From: Marihabitans asiaticum
Lineage (GTDB): Bacteria > Actinomycetota > Actinomycetes > Actinomycetales > Dermatophilaceae
NCBI RefSeq assembly: GCF_007828725.1
Contig: NZ_VIUW01000002.1
Coordinates: 434,001 to 498,000 of the forward strand
Direction: 5' to 3'
Length of the DNA: 64,000 bases
Shown here: in pieces, positions 7,739-16,884 of the stretch
How the letters are laid out: each line of letters starts with the position of its first letter
Position numbering within the stretch: position 1 is the stretch's first letter
The notes under the pieces: model-generated
The model's input: only the letters and a program-made list of their open reading frames with translations
Told to the model about the DNA's origin: nothing
Databases searched by the model: none
Program-made: the position numbers and the translations under genes

Positions 7739-9069
7739 CGGGCCTCCTCGGTGGCGGCGGTCACGGCCGCCTCGTCGATGCGGTAGGAGCGAAGGGGGAT
7801 CAGCGCGAGCACGGCGAGCGCGGCCGGCAGCAGGGTGAAGCCGAGGGTGATGGCGGTGACCGCCGAGCCGGGCTGGGAGGCCAGGCCGTCGGTGGAGGAG
7901 ACGTAGCCGCCGAGGGTCAGCACGAGGGCGTAGACGCCGGGCCCGAGGGCCAGGCCGAGGGTCTCCCCCGCGGTCCAGACCCCGGTGTAGACCCCCACCC
8001 GGCTCTCGCCGGTGCGTTGGGCGTCGACCGCTGCCACGTCCGGCAGCATCGCCATGGGGAACATCTGGGCGCCCGCATACCCGATGCCCACGAGAGTCAG
8101 TGCAGCGCCGACGGCGACGACTCCCAGCCCGTGGAGCGCGTAGACCAGGACGGCACCGAGGGCGAGCAGGAGCGAGGCAGCGACGAAGCCGGCCTTCTTG
8201 CCGATCCGGGCGCCGATCCGCTCCCACACCGGGGTGACGAGCAGGGCGGGGGCCACAAAGGCGACGAAGAGGATGGTCGAGGCGCCCGGGTCACCGAGCA
8301 CCGTGCGGGCCACGTAGTCGACGCCGGCGAGCATCGTCCCCGTCGCCAGAGCCTGGAGCGCAAAGGCGGTGAGCAACGAGCGGAAGTCCCTGGCGCCCGC
8401 CACGACCCGCAGCTGCTCCGCGAGGGTCCCGCCCGCGGCCACGTGGGTGGCCGGCTGCACCCCCTTCGTCCCCCACCACGCCCCCAGCGCCCCAACCAGG
8501 ATGAGTCCGCCGACGAACGCCCCCACGGCCCGGTAGCCCCACTCCGGACCCACCGCGTCCCGGATCGCCGGGGAGACCCCGCCGCTGACGAGGATGGCCA
8601 GGGCGAGGATCGCCACCCGCCACGTCATCAGTCGCGTGCGTTCGACGTAGTCGGTCGTCAGCTCTGCCGGCATGGACACGTACGGCACCTGGAAGAACGC
8701 GTAGGCGGTGGCGCAGCCGAGGAAGGCCAGTGCTACCCAGACGGCGGCGAGCCAGGTCGGTCCGGTCGGTCCGGCGAAGAGCAGGACGAAGAGGATCGCC
8801 AGCGCCGCCCCTGCCCGGATCAGGAAGGGGCGGCGAAGGCCCGCCGGGTGGGTGCTGCGGTCGGAGATGCGTCCCGCGATCGGGTTGAGGAGGACGTCCC
8901 AGGCCTTGGGCAGCAGCACCAGGAGCCCGGCGACGCCGGCCGCCACCCCCAGCCGGTCGGTGAGGTAGGGCAGCAGCAGCAGACCCGGCACGGTCCCGAA
9001 GGAGCCGGTCGCGACCGAGCCGAGGCCGTACCCCCTTCGCACCCGACCGGGCAGCTCCGCCTGCGTCAT
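7735..9069 (-). CDS. MFS transporter, MFS_2 (GPH-like) family
   Basis: A 444-residue carrier with about 12 predicted helices. It has the LPKAWDVLLNPIAGRISDRS loop after helix 2, typical of MFS_2/GPH carriers, which include melibiose-type sugar symporters and the animal lysolipid carrier MFSD2A. It is the first gene of a two-gene operon with the sphingosine-1-phosphate-lyase-like enzyme, joined by an ATGA overlap. The partner suggests it imports the lyase's substrate, possibly an amphipathic amino alcohol or lysolipid; a sugar substrate remains possible. Confidence 0.75.
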   Translation of the reverse strand: MTQAELPGRVRRGYGLGSVATGSFGTVPGLLLLPYLTDRLGVAAGVAGLLVLLPKAWDVLLNPIAGRISDRSTHPAGLRRPFLIRAGAALAILFVLLFAGPTGPTWLAAVWVALAFLGCATAYAFFQVPYVSMPAELTTDYVERTRLMTWRVAILALAILVSGGVSPAIRDAVGPEWGYRAVGAFVGGLILVGALGAWWGTKGVQPATHVAAGGTLAEQLRVVAGARDFRSLLTAFALQALATGTMLAGVDYVARTVLGDPGASTILFVAFVAPALLVTPVWERIGARIGKKAGFVAASLLLALGAVLVYALHGLGVVAVGAALTLVGIGYAGAQMFPMAMLPDVAAVDAQRTGESRVGVYTGVWTAGETLGLALGPGVYALVLTLGGYVSSTDGLASQPGSAVTAITLGFTLLPAALAVLALIPLRSYRIDEAAVTAATEEAR

Positions 9070-9159
9070 TCCCCGACCTTAGTGCGGCGGCGATCAGGGC
9101 ACCGCGGGACGGACGAAACCGAGGTGTGCTCCTCCACCGCAGCCTGGGAAGATGCACCC

Positions 9160-10377
9160 ATGCGCCCGATCACCCAGAGCCGCAAGCTGCAGCACGTCCG
9201 CTACGACGTGAGGGGCCCGATCCTCGTCGAGGCCCAGCGGCTCGAGGCCGAGGGGCACAAGATCCTCAAGCTCAACATCGGCAACACCGCCCCCTTCGGC
9301 TTCGAGGCCCCCGAGGCGATCGTCGCCGACATGACCCGGCACCTGCCGGACTCCCAGGGCTACGCGGACTCGAAGGGGATCTACTCGGCCCGCACGGCTG
9401 TCGCGCAGTACTACCAGTCCCGGGGTCTGCGCGAGACCACGGTCGAGGACGTCTTCATCGGCAACGGCGTCTCCGAGCTGATCACGATGGTGCTCCAGGC
9501 CTTCGTCGACGACGGCAACGAGATCCTCGTCCCCGCACCCGACTATCCGCTGTGGACCGGTGCGGTGGCGCTCTCGGGCGGCACCCCCGTCCACTACCGC
9601 TGCGACGAGGAGAACGGCTGGGACCCCGACCTCGCGGACATCGAGTCAAAGATCACCGAGAACACCCACGCGCTGGTCATCATCAACCCGAACAACCCGA
9701 CCGGCGCGGTCTACAGCGAGGAGACGGTCAAGGGCCTGGTCGACATCGCCCGCCGGCACGATCTCGTCGTCATGGCCGACGAGATCTACGAGAAGATCAT
9801 CTACGACGATGCGGTGCATAACCACGCTGCGTCCTTCGCCGGCGACGACGTGCTCTGCCTGACCTTCTCCGGGCTGTCCAAGGCCTACCGGGTCTGCGGC
9901 TACCGCGCGGGCTGGGTGATGATCTCCGGCCCCAAGCACGCGGCTGCCGACTTCCTCGAGGGCCTGACCCTGCTGGCCAACATGAGGATGTGCTCCAACG
10001 TCCCGGCCCAGCACGCGATCCAGACCGCGCTCGGTGGCTACCAGTCGATCGACGAGCTGATCGTGCCCGGCGGCCGCTTCTACGAGCAGGCCAAGCTGGC
10101 CTCCCGGCTGCTGAACGAGATCCCCGGCGTGAGCTGCGTCGAGCCGAAGGGGGCGCTGTACTGCTTCCCCCGCCTCGACCCGGAGGTCTACGCGGTCGAG
10201 GACGACCAGGCCCTGGTCATCGACCTGCTTAGGGCGAAGAAGATCCTCGTCACCCACGGGACGGGCTTCAACTGGTTCGAGCCCGACCACTTCCGCGTGG
10301 TCTGCCTCCCCGACGAGGAGGTTCTCACCGAGGCGATCGGGCGGATCGGGGAGTTCCTCGAGGCGCGACGCGCATGA
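9160..10377 (+). CDS. alaA: Alanine/valine-type aminotransferase (AlaA family)
   Basis: A 405-residue class I/II aminotransferase. The PLP lysine is K241 in TFSGLSKAYRVCGYRAGW, with NPNNPTGAVYS and ADEIYEKIIYD around the cofactor site. The closest family is AlaA/YfbQ, which makes alanine from pyruvate and glutamate. ATG 9160 matches the family N-terminus (MRPITQSRKLQHVRYDVRGP). The gene overlaps the first crcB by ATGA, so fluoride channel genes are transcribed with it. Confidence 0.88.
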   Translation: MRPITQSRKLQHVRYDVRGPILVEAQRLEAEGHKILKLNIGNTAPFGFEAPEAIVADMTRHLPDSQGYADSKGIYSARTAVAQYYQSRGLRETTVEDVFIGNGVSELITMVLQAFVDDGNEILVPAPDYPLWTGAVALSGGTPVHYRCDEENGWDPDLADIESKITENTHALVIINPNNPTGAVYSEETVKGLVDIARRHDLVVMADEIYEKIIYDDAVHNHAASFAGDDVLCLTFSGLSKAYRVCGYRAGWVMISGPKHAAADFLEGLTLLANMRMCSNVPAQHAIQTALGGYQSIDELIVPGGRFYEQAKLASRLLNEIPGVSCVEPKGALYCFPRLDPEVYAVEDDQALVIDLLRAKKILVTHGTGFNWFEPDHFRVVCLPDEEVLTEAIGRIGEFLEARRA

Positions 10378-10763
10378 GCGAAGGGGTGCCCCTCGGCCTC
10401 GCCGTGGCCGCAGGCGGCGCGATCGGCTCGCTCGGGCGCTGGGGGCTGACCGTGGTCGTGCCGCAGCACCCGTGGCCGTGGGGGACGCTCCTCGTCAACG
10501 TCACCGGCGCCTTCGCGATCGGGCTGCTCGTCGCCTGGCTGGATGTGCGTGCCGCACCCGGGTGGGTCCGACCCTTCGCTGCCACCGGTCTGCTCGGCGG
10601 CTGGACGACCTACTCCGCCTTCGCTCTCGAGGCGCTGTCCCTGGGAGGGATCGGCGTGCCCTACGTCGCTGTGGCGCTCGTCCTTGGGATCGCTGCGTGC
10701 GTCCTCGGGCTGCTGGCCGGCGAGCGGCTGATCACGCCGTCGGTGCAGGGTGGGGCGGCATGA
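10374..10763 (+). CDS. crcB: Fluoride channel subunit Fluc/CrcB, first copy
   Basis: A 129-residue four-helix protein of the Fluc family, a dual-topology fluoride exporter. It carries NVTGAFAIGLL (polar track asparagine) and GLLGGWTTYSAFALE (central GGxTT[YF]S break). It overlaps alaA upstream and the second crcB downstream by ATGA. Paired crcB genes usually encode the two opposite-facing subunits of a heterodimer. I saw no fluoride riboswitch upstream, so expression follows the alaA promoter. Confidence 0.9.
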   Translation: MSEGVPLGLAVAAGGAIGSLGRWGLTVVVPQHPWPWGTLLVNVTGAFAIGLLVAWLDVRAAPGWVRPFAATGLLGGWTTYSAFALEALSLGGIGVPYVAVALVLGIAACVLGLLAGERLITPSVQGGAA

Positions 10764-11110
10764 CACCGCTGCTGGTGGCGCTGGGTGGCGGCGTGGGGGC
10801 GGTGCTCCGGTGGCGCCTGTCCGTGTGGACGCGGCGGTCTGGGGCGACCCCTGCCGGTGGGACGCTCGTCGTCAACGTGCTCGGCTCTTTCCTGCTCGGT
10901 CTGATCGCCGGATGGGGGTCGCGACCGGACTGGGTGATGCCGCTGTTCGGGGTAGGCCTGTGCGGTGGGCTGACCACCTTCAGCAGCCACACCCTGGAGG
11001 TCGTTCAGGCCTGGCGCGACCTGGAGCGCCGGCACGCGGTGGCAGACCTGATGAGCACTCTGCTGCTCAGCGTCCCCGCCCTGATGCTCGGATGGTCGAT
11101 GACGCTCTGA
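10760..11110 (+). CDS. crcB: Fluoride channel subunit Fluc/CrcB, second copy
   Basis: A 116-residue Fluc protein with GGGVGAVLRW, NVLGSFLLGLI and GLCGGLTTFSSHTLEV. It is shorter than the first copy and probably inserts in the opposite orientation, as in other heterodimeric pairs. ATG 10760 overlaps the upstream stop. It is the last gene of the alaA-crcB-crcB operon and converges on the sortase gene, with 32 bp between stops. Confidence 0.9.
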   Translation: MTPLLVALGGGVGAVLRWRLSVWTRRSGATPAGGTLVVNVLGSFLLGLIAGWGSRPDWVMPLFGVGLCGGLTTFSSHTLEVVQAWRDLERRHAVADLMSTLLLSVPALMLGWSMTL

Positions 11111-11142
11111 GCAGTCAGCGGCACGTGCTGGCCGTGAACGAG

Positions 11143-11838
11143 TCAGCTTGCGTCTGGGTGGGGATCGGCGGTGACCACGACGTTGTCCTCGTAGGTCGCG
11201 TGGCCGTCGGCGCTCCGGATCAGCTCTCCTCCGCACGTCACGAGGACCAGCCGTCGCGGTCCCTCGGCCTCGAAGAGCGACTCCGGGAGGGCGGCCTTGT
11301 GGTAGGACCGCCGTGACGTGACGACCCATCGAGATGGTGAGCCGCTCTCGTCCGTCGTGACGACCTCGGCTCCGGGCCCGACCTGACCCAGGAGGTAGAG
11401 CGCACCTGCGTGCCGGCCCAACGTGACATGCCCGGCGAGCAGCGTCGTCCCCTTCCCTGATCGCAAGGACGCGGTCGTCTCCAGCCACCCGACCTTGCGC
11501 AGGTCCGTCGGCAGCGACATGGCGTTCTGGGCGGTCACGTCATGGGGCTCGATCGGGGCACTGACCCTGATCGACGGGACGAATAGGCGAGCTGGCTGCC
11601 AAGGGGGGCCCAGCTCGACCTCGTCACGGTTGACGTACGGACCGAGGTCACCGTCGGGGAAGGCCACAGGGCGCCCGCCGTCGTCCACCGCCTCCTGAAC
11701 AGAGACGCGGAAGTCCGTCGCCGGTGATGGCGCCGGCGCCGACGGGTCCTGCTTGACCGCTGATGCGACCAGCCATGCACCGACTCCGATGCATACTGCG
11801 GCGCACAGCGTCAGCAGGACCCGCCAGCTACCTCTCAC
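11143..11838 (-). CDS. Class F sortase
   Basis: A 231-residue sortase with an N-terminal membrane helix (about residues 5-28), a disordered linker and the catalytic domain. The catalytic histidine is H137 in LLAGHVTLG, and the cysteine is C202 in LVTCGG, followed by the YEDNVVVTA end typical of class F. Sortases link C-terminally anchored proteins to peptidoglycan outside the cell. Its ATG overlaps the stop of the large surface protein (ATGA), which is therefore its likely substrate. Confidence 0.9.
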   Translation of the reverse strand: MRGSWRVLLTLCAAVCIGVGAWLVASAVKQDPSAPAPSPATDFRVSVQEAVDDGGRPVAFPDGDLGPYVNRDEVELGPPWQPARLFVPSIRVSAPIEPHDVTAQNAMSLPTDLRKVGWLETTASLRSGKGTTLLAGHVTLGRHAGALYLLGQVGPGAEVVTTDESGSPSRWVVTSRRSYHKAALPESLFEAEGPRRLVLVTCGGELIRSADGHATYEDNVVVTADPHPDAS

Positions 11839-14800
11839 TCGTGCCGGTGAGTTCCCCGGCGCCCGGACCGCGCCGCGACGAAGGCCCCAGCACCTCCGAG
11901 GAGCACCAGCAGCATGCCCAGGGTCACGGTCCAGACCGGGAGGCCTCCGACCTCGAGCTCGCCTGTCGGAACAGTCGGCGCAGGGTGCGTCGGCGCGGGG
12001 TGCGTCGGCGTGGGGTGCGTCGGCGTGGGCTCCTCGGGCTTGGGAGGCGTGGGCTCCTCGGGCTTGGGAGGCGTGGGCTCCTCGGGCTTGGGCTTCTCAG
12101 GCGTCGGGTGCTCGGTGTCGCAGTCCTCGACACACTCACCACCGTCGTCGTCACCAGCAGTGGCCACGTTCCGCAGCGACTCACCCCACTGGTCAGCCTT
12201 GACCCTCACCGTGTACGACACCGTCGCCGACTCACCCGGAGCCAGTCGCGGCAACGTCCACGTCAGCGTCGACCCGTCACGCACAGCAGCCGACCCATCG
12301 GTCACCTCGCCGTAGCTGATCGACCCGTCGTCGAAGGAGGCATTGTCCAGCACGTCAGTCAGGTCATCGGTCACCGACCGGCCCGACAGCACAGCATCGG
12401 AGTCGTTCGTCGCCCGCACCGTGTACGTCACCGAGTCGCCAGGCTCCACGGACGAACCGTCAGCCGGGTCGGAGGACTTGCTCAACGTGTAGCTCGGCAC
12501 CGGGTGCTCGGTGTCGCAGTCCTCGACACACTCACCACCGTCGTCGTCACCAGGAGTGGCCACGTTCCGCAGCGACTCACCCCACTGGTCAGCCTTGACC
12601 GTCACCGTGTACGACACCGTCGCCGACTCACCCGGAGCCAGTCGCGGCAACGTCCACGTCAGCGTCGACCCGTCACGCACAGCAGCCGACCCATCGGTCA
12701 CCTCGCCGTAGCTGATCGACCCGTCGTCGAAGGAGGCATTGTCCAGCACGTCAGTCAGGTCATCGGTCACCGACCGGCCCGACAGCACAGCATCGGAGTC
12801 GTTCGTCGCCCGCACCGTGTACGTCACCGAGTCGCCAGGCTCCACGGACGAACCGTCAGCCGGGTCGGAGGACTTGCTCAACGTGTAGCTCGGCACCGGA
12901 TGCTCGGTGTCGCAGTCCTCGACACACTCACCACCGTCGTCGTCACCAGGCGTGGCCACGTTCCGCAGCGACTCACCCCACTGGTCAGCCTTGACCGTCA
13001 CCGTGTACGACACCGTCGCCGACTCACCCGGAGCCAGTCGCGGCAACGTCCACGTCAACGTCTCACCATCGAGGACAGCCTGCGACCCATCCGTCACCTC
13101 GCCGTAACTGAGCGACCCCTCATCGAACGAGGCGTTGTCCAGCACGTCAGTCAGGTCATCGGTCACCGACCGGCCCGACAGCACAGCATCAGAGTCATTC
13201 GTCGCCCGCAACGTGTACGTCACCGAGTCACCCGGCTCCACCTGCTCACCATCAGCAGCGTCAGCCGACTTCTCCAGCACGTAGGACGGCACCGGATTCT
13301 CGGTGTCGCAGTCCTCCTCGCACTCGCCACCGGTGGAGGTCACCGCGTTGCGCAGCGTCTCGCCCCACTGGTCGTCGTCCACCGTCACCTCGTAGGTCAG
13401 CGTCAGCTCCTCGTCGGGAGACAGTGCGGGGATGGTCCACGTCAACGTCTCACCGTCGTCAGCCAGCTCGGCCGTGGTGCCTTCCGGCGCCGTGATCGTG
13501 CCGATCGTGGCGTTGTCCAGCACGTCGGAGAGGTCATCGCTGATGACGACGTCGTCCACCCGGGTGCCCCCGGTGTGGGTCGCGGTCACCGTGTACACGA
13601 GGGTGTCACCCGGCTGCACGGTGGCGCCGTCACCCACGTCGACCGACTTGGCGTAGGTGTACTCGCCACGGGCGGTGTTGGCGAAAGCGCACCTCACCGG
13701 GTTGTCCGGCATCGTGAAGGTTCCCGAGAGGCTGCCGGCCGTGTAGGACGGGTCGACCCCCTCGCAGGCAAGGGTGGTGTCGTACGTGCCCGTGTTGTCG
13801 CTACCGAGCAGCTCCGCCACCGTCACCGGGTCGCCCGAGGAGACCGGAACAGTCACGCTCGCCGGGTCCGCGCCGACCTCTGACACGACGGCGTCGTCTC
13901 CGGTGGGTCCGTCGTTGATGGTCAGGCCCGCGGTGTCACCGGTGAAGGCGTCGACCCACTCCTTCGTCAGCGTGACACCGGCCTGCCGGCGTTCGTTCGT
14001 GAAGGTGCAGGCGACGTCGTTGGCCGGCATCGTGAACTGGCCCTCGAGGTCCCCTGCTTCGTAGTCCACGTCAGTGCCCTCGCACGAGAGCGAGGTGTCG
14101 TAGGAACCAGCGTTGTCCTCACCGAGCAGCTCGGCCACCGAGACGGGGTCACCAAAGCTCACGGGGACGGTCGCCTGAGCGGCGGTCTCCTCGCCGACGA
14201 CGGATTCGACCGCGTCATCTCCGGTCGGACCATCGTTGATGGTCAGGCCCGCGGTGTCGCCCTCTGCGCCGTCGACCCACTCCTTGGTCAGGGTGACGTC
14301 GAACCGCTGGAGGGTGTTCTCGAAGGTGCACGTGATCGTCTGACCCGCGGCGTTCGTGGTATCGATCTCACCCTGGCGGGCGGTCGCGTCGTACGAGACC
14401 GTGTACGGGTTGCCGGAGCCGTCGACGCAGGCGAGCGTCGCGGTGTAGTTGCCGTCGTTGCCGCCCAGGGACTCGGTCAGCGTGACGGCGGTGCCGGTGG
14501 GGACGGAGAGCTCGGCCGAGTTGTCGGCGTCCGGCGCGTCGTCGGCGTCGCTGTCGTCGACGGTAGGCGCGTCCGGCGCGGTGGAGGTGTCACTGGTCGT
14601 CTCGCCGCCTCCCTCGATCGTCAAGGTGGCCTTGTCGTCGGCGATGGCGTCTGCCCACTGCTTCTGCAGCACGACGCGGGTGTCGGCGCGGTTCTCCGCC
14701 GTGCACTCGATGATGGTGCGCTCTTGGATGTCGTTGAGCGTGATGGGGTCACCGGCGGCGAACCGGCCCAGGTCGGTGGTCACAAGGGTCCCGTCGGCCG

Positions 14801-16721
14801 CCAGAAGGCGGGCCTCGCAGGTCGCTCCCATGTACGTGTAGCCGGGCCGGGGCGTCTCCTCGATGCGCATGTCGAGCTGCCCGGGCTGAGGCGCGTCCTG
14901 CGACCCGAAGCGCCACTCGAACTGAGCGCTGCCGTTCGTGCCGGTGGACTGCGTCACGGGGGTGGCGTTGTCCGCAGCGTCAGGGCGCACCCAGTCGACG
15001 ACGCCACCGTCGGTGTTGATGTCGGAGATCTCGGCCTCGAACTCGAAGCCCTGACCGGGAGTCTCGTAGTCCCCGTCGCCGTCGGTGTCGACGCGCTTGT
15101 TGACGATGACCTCGGGGGCGCACTGGGCGTACACCGCCGCGCGCAGCGCCGACTCGAGGTCGTCGAAGTTCGGGACGACCGCGTAGTCGGAGCTGCCGAA
15201 GGGAGCGCCGTCGTCGGGGAAGCGGACATCGCCGGAGACGGTCTGCAGGTTGCCCTCGCGGACATTGCCGATGCCGACGACGAACATGTGCGAGCCGGCG
15301 GTCTTGATCGCGTCGGCCTGCGTGACAGCAAGGTTCCGAGCTGTTACGTCGTACCCGTTGCCGGGGCCTTGCACCGGCGGTGCATCTCCGTAGTAGTTCG
15401 GCTCACCGTCGGTGAGGAAGAGGACGAGCTCGGTCGTGCCGTCAGCGGGCTGTACCTCCCGCGCCTCACGCAGACCGTCCTGCCAGTTGGTCCCCCCAAA
15501 GGCGCTGTAGCTGTTGGCATACCCTCCCAACGGACCCGTGGTCGCGATGGACGCGCTGTCGACGGGCGTGAACGACACCTCGGAGTTGCCGAACGTCGAG
15601 AACGAGGTGATCGCCATCGTCGAGCCGGTGTTGCTCAGCGCCGAGAACAACGAGTTCATCGCGGTCTTCATCTGGCCTTCAGCATTGGCCTGCGCGATGG
15701 AGCCGGACTCGTCGACCACCATCATCACGTCGATGGCGCAGGAAGGGGGCAGCGGCGGGTTCTGGACGGTCGACGGTGGCACCGCCCGCTGGGCCGCCAT
15801 GCCTCGCTCTTCTCCCGAGCAGTCGATCTCGAGGCGCTGCCGCTCCTCGTCGCTCATGGACTCGTCGTAGCACTCCTTGGGCAGTCCCTCGGGGAGCTCC
15901 TTCGCGTCAGCCTTCTCGTCCTTGGCGGACTCGCCATTCGTCGGCTCGTCCTTGGCCTGGTCCTTGGCCGGCGCCTCGCTCTTCTGCCCGTCCTTGGCCG
16001 GCTCCTCCGCCGGCGCCTCGCTCTTCTGCTCGCCCTTGGCCGGCTCCTCCGCCGGCGCCTCGCTCTTCTGCTCGCCCTTGGCCGGCTCCTGCGCGAGAGC
16101 CTCGCTCTTCTGCTCCTCCTTGGCCGGCTCCTGCGCGGGAGCCTCGCTCTTCTGCTCCTCCTTGGCCGGCTCCTGCGCGGGAGCCTCGCTCTTCTGCTCC
16201 TCCTTGGCCGGCTCCTCCGCGGGAGCGTCCGGCTCGCTCGCCGCCATCCGGGCCGCGTCGGCGGGGGCTTCACCGACGAGGTCGGCGACGCGGCAGGTCA
16301 GCGACGCGGTGGTGGCCAGATCCACCTGGTAGCCCTTGCCGAAGGGGTCGAGGTCGGGCTGCTTGCAGGTGAGAGTTCCCTCGCTCAGGCTCAGGCTCAC
16401 CTTGCCGGGATCGAGGTCGGGGAAGGAGGTGCTCGCCTGCGCGGCTCCCACGGCGGTCAGCTCTTCCTTGACCGGCTCGGCCGCTCCGTGGTCCAGGGAG
16501 ACCTCGGTCCGCCAGGTCGCGCCCTCGTCGATCCCGACCGCCTCCACGGTCAGCTTGAGCTCGACCGGGGAGTCCCCCGGAGCGGCCCCGACGGGAGCTG
16601 CCCAGCTGGTGGCCAGCACACCGGCGCCCAGCACCGCCACGCCACGTGAGAGACGGCGCCGGAAGCGCCGCCGCGCACTGAACTTCGACCGAGTCGATGC
16701 CTGTCGCCCCACACCCGACAT
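11835..16721 (-). CDS. Large repeat-rich vWA surface protein, sortase substrate candidate
   Basis: A 1628-residue secreted protein. In order: a signal peptide with a basic n-region (about 1-47); a 14-residue KSEAPA repeat region (170-252); a vWA domain with an intact MIDAS start (D337-x-S339-x-S341) and LTDGEPN; a SpaA/prealbumin-like region; several LTKEWVDG...TAGLTINDGPTG repeats; then DUF11/DUF7927-type repeats, three of them nearly identical 132-residue units. A Pro-rich segment (PKPEEPTP) precedes a hydrophobic helix and basic tail. The anchor region lacks LPxTG; VPTGELE is the nearest match. It looks like an adhesin or pilus-tip-like protein. Start ATG 16721; the sortase gene follows with an overlap. 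Confidence 0.85.
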   Translation of the reverse strand: MSGVGRQASTRSKFSARRRFRRRLSRGVAVLGAGVLATSWAAPVGAAPGDSPVELKLTVEAVGIDEGATWRTEVSLDHGAAEPVKEELTAVGAAQASTSFPDLDPGKVSLSLSEGTLTCKQPDLDPFGKGYQVDLATTASLTCRVADLVGEAPADAARMAASEPDAPAEEPAKEEQKSEAPAQEPAKEEQKSEAPAQEPAKEEQKSEALAQEPAKGEQKSEAPAEEPAKGEQKSEAPAEEPAKDGQKSEAPAKDQAKDEPTNGESAKDEKADAKELPEGLPKECYDESMSDEERQRLEIDCSGEERGMAAQRAVPPSTVQNPPLPPSCAIDVMMVVDESGSIAQANAEGQMKTAMNSLFSALSNTGSTMAITSFSTFGNSEVSFTPVDSASIATTGPLGGYANSYSAFGGTNWQDGLREAREVQPADGTTELVLFLTDGEPNYYGDAPPVQGPGNGYDVTARNLAVTQADAIKTAGSHMFVVGIGNVREGNLQTVSGDVRFPDDGAPFGSSDYAVVPNFDDLESALRAAVYAQCAPEVIVNKRVDTDGDGDYETPGQGFEFEAEISDINTDGGVVDWVRPDAADNATPVTQSTGTNGSAQFEWRFGSQDAPQPGQLDMRIEETPRPGYTYMGATCEARLLAADGTLVTTDLGRFAAGDPITLNDIQERTIIECTAENRADTRVVLQKQWADAIADDKATLTIEGGGETTSDTSTAPDAPTVDDSDADDAPDADNSAELSVPTGTAVTLTESLGGNDGNYTATLACVDGSGNPYTVSYDATARQGEIDTTNAAGQTITCTFENTLQRFDVTLTKEWVDGAEGDTAGLTINDGPTGDDAVESVVGEETAAQATVPVSFGDPVSVAELLGEDNAGSYDTSLSCEGTDVDYEAGDLEGQFTMPANDVACTFTNERRQAGVTLTKEWVDAFTGDTAGLTINDGPTGDDAVVSEVGADPASVTVPVSSGDPVTVAELLGSDNTGTYDTTLACEGVDPSYTAGSLSGTFTMPDNPVRCAFANTARGEYTYAKSVDVGDGATVQPGDTLVYTVTATHTGGTRVDDVVISDDLSDVLDNATIGTITAPEGTTAELADDGETLTWTIPALSPDEELTLTYEVTVDDDQWGETLRNAVTSTGGECEEDCDTENPVPSYVLEKSADAADGEQVEPGDSVTYTLRATNDSDAVLSGRSVTDDLTDVLDNASFDEGSLSYGEVTDGSQAVLDGETLTWTLPRLAPGESATVSYTVTVKADQWGESLRNVATPGDDDGGECVEDCDTEHPVPSYTLSKSSDPADGSSVEPGDSVTYTVRATNDSDAVLSGRSVTDDLTDVLDNASFDDGSISYGEVTDGSAAVRDGSTLTWTLPRLAPGESATVSYTVTVKADQWGESLRNVATPGDDDGGECVEDCDTEHPVPSYTLSKSSDPADGSSVEPGDSVTYTVRATNDSDAVLSGRSVTDDLTDVLDNASFDDGSISYGEVTDGSAAVRDGSTLTWTLPRLAPGESATVSYTVRVKADQWGESLRNVATAGDDDGGECVEDCDTEHPTPEKPKPEEPTPPKPEEPTPPKPEEPTPTHPTPTHPAPTHPAPTVPTGELEVGGLPVWTVTLGMLLVLLGGAGAFVAARSGRRGTHRHE
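12109..13296 (-). repeat. Three 396-bp tandem repeats in the surface protein gene
   Basis: The same sequence begins at 12109, 12505 and 12901, a period of exactly 396 bp (132 codons). The first two units are almost identical at DNA level; the third diverges mainly around 13055-13130. A fourth, more diverged unit precedes them at about 13300-13660. Identity at silent positions points to recent duplication or gene conversion. Confidence 0.9.
15966..16214 (-). repeat. Six 42-bp repeats encoding EPAKxEQKSEAPA
   Basis: Units start at protein residues 170, 184, 198, 212, 226 and 240, with the pattern EPAKEEQKSEAPAQ and small changes. This is a charged, probably extended spacer between the N-terminal domain and the vWA domain, and a likely site of copy-number change. 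Confidence 0.85.
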
Positions 16722-16884
16722 GAAATGCCCCTTTGTTTCCCGGTGTCGCTGCCCCTATGCCACGACGAAAATCACCGTAGACCTCTGCCAGTGACCTGTC
16801 AGCCAGTTGGGAGAATAGGACTCACGAAGATGTGATATGCGCCTGCATTTCATCTCACGCCCACCACCGCACGGCCCGGCCACA

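Noticed and set aside
10300-10380. Fluoride riboswitch before the crcB pair
   Set aside because: The crcB genes overlap alaA directly, and I see no aptamer-like sequence.
12109-13296. CRISPR-like array
   Set aside because: The period is 396 bp, the repeats are in-frame coding sequence, and there are no spacers.
11763-13883. 706-codon plus-strand open frame across the sortase/surface-protein end
   Set aside because: Its repeats are the complement of the 396-bp units on the minus strand; no domain is recognisable.
14724-16649. 641-codon open frame on the plus strand opposite the surface protein
   Set aside because: It is the mirror of GC-rich, repetitive coding sequence; it is rich in Leu/Arg/Gly/Val, has no ribosome binding site, and covers a gene with clear domains.
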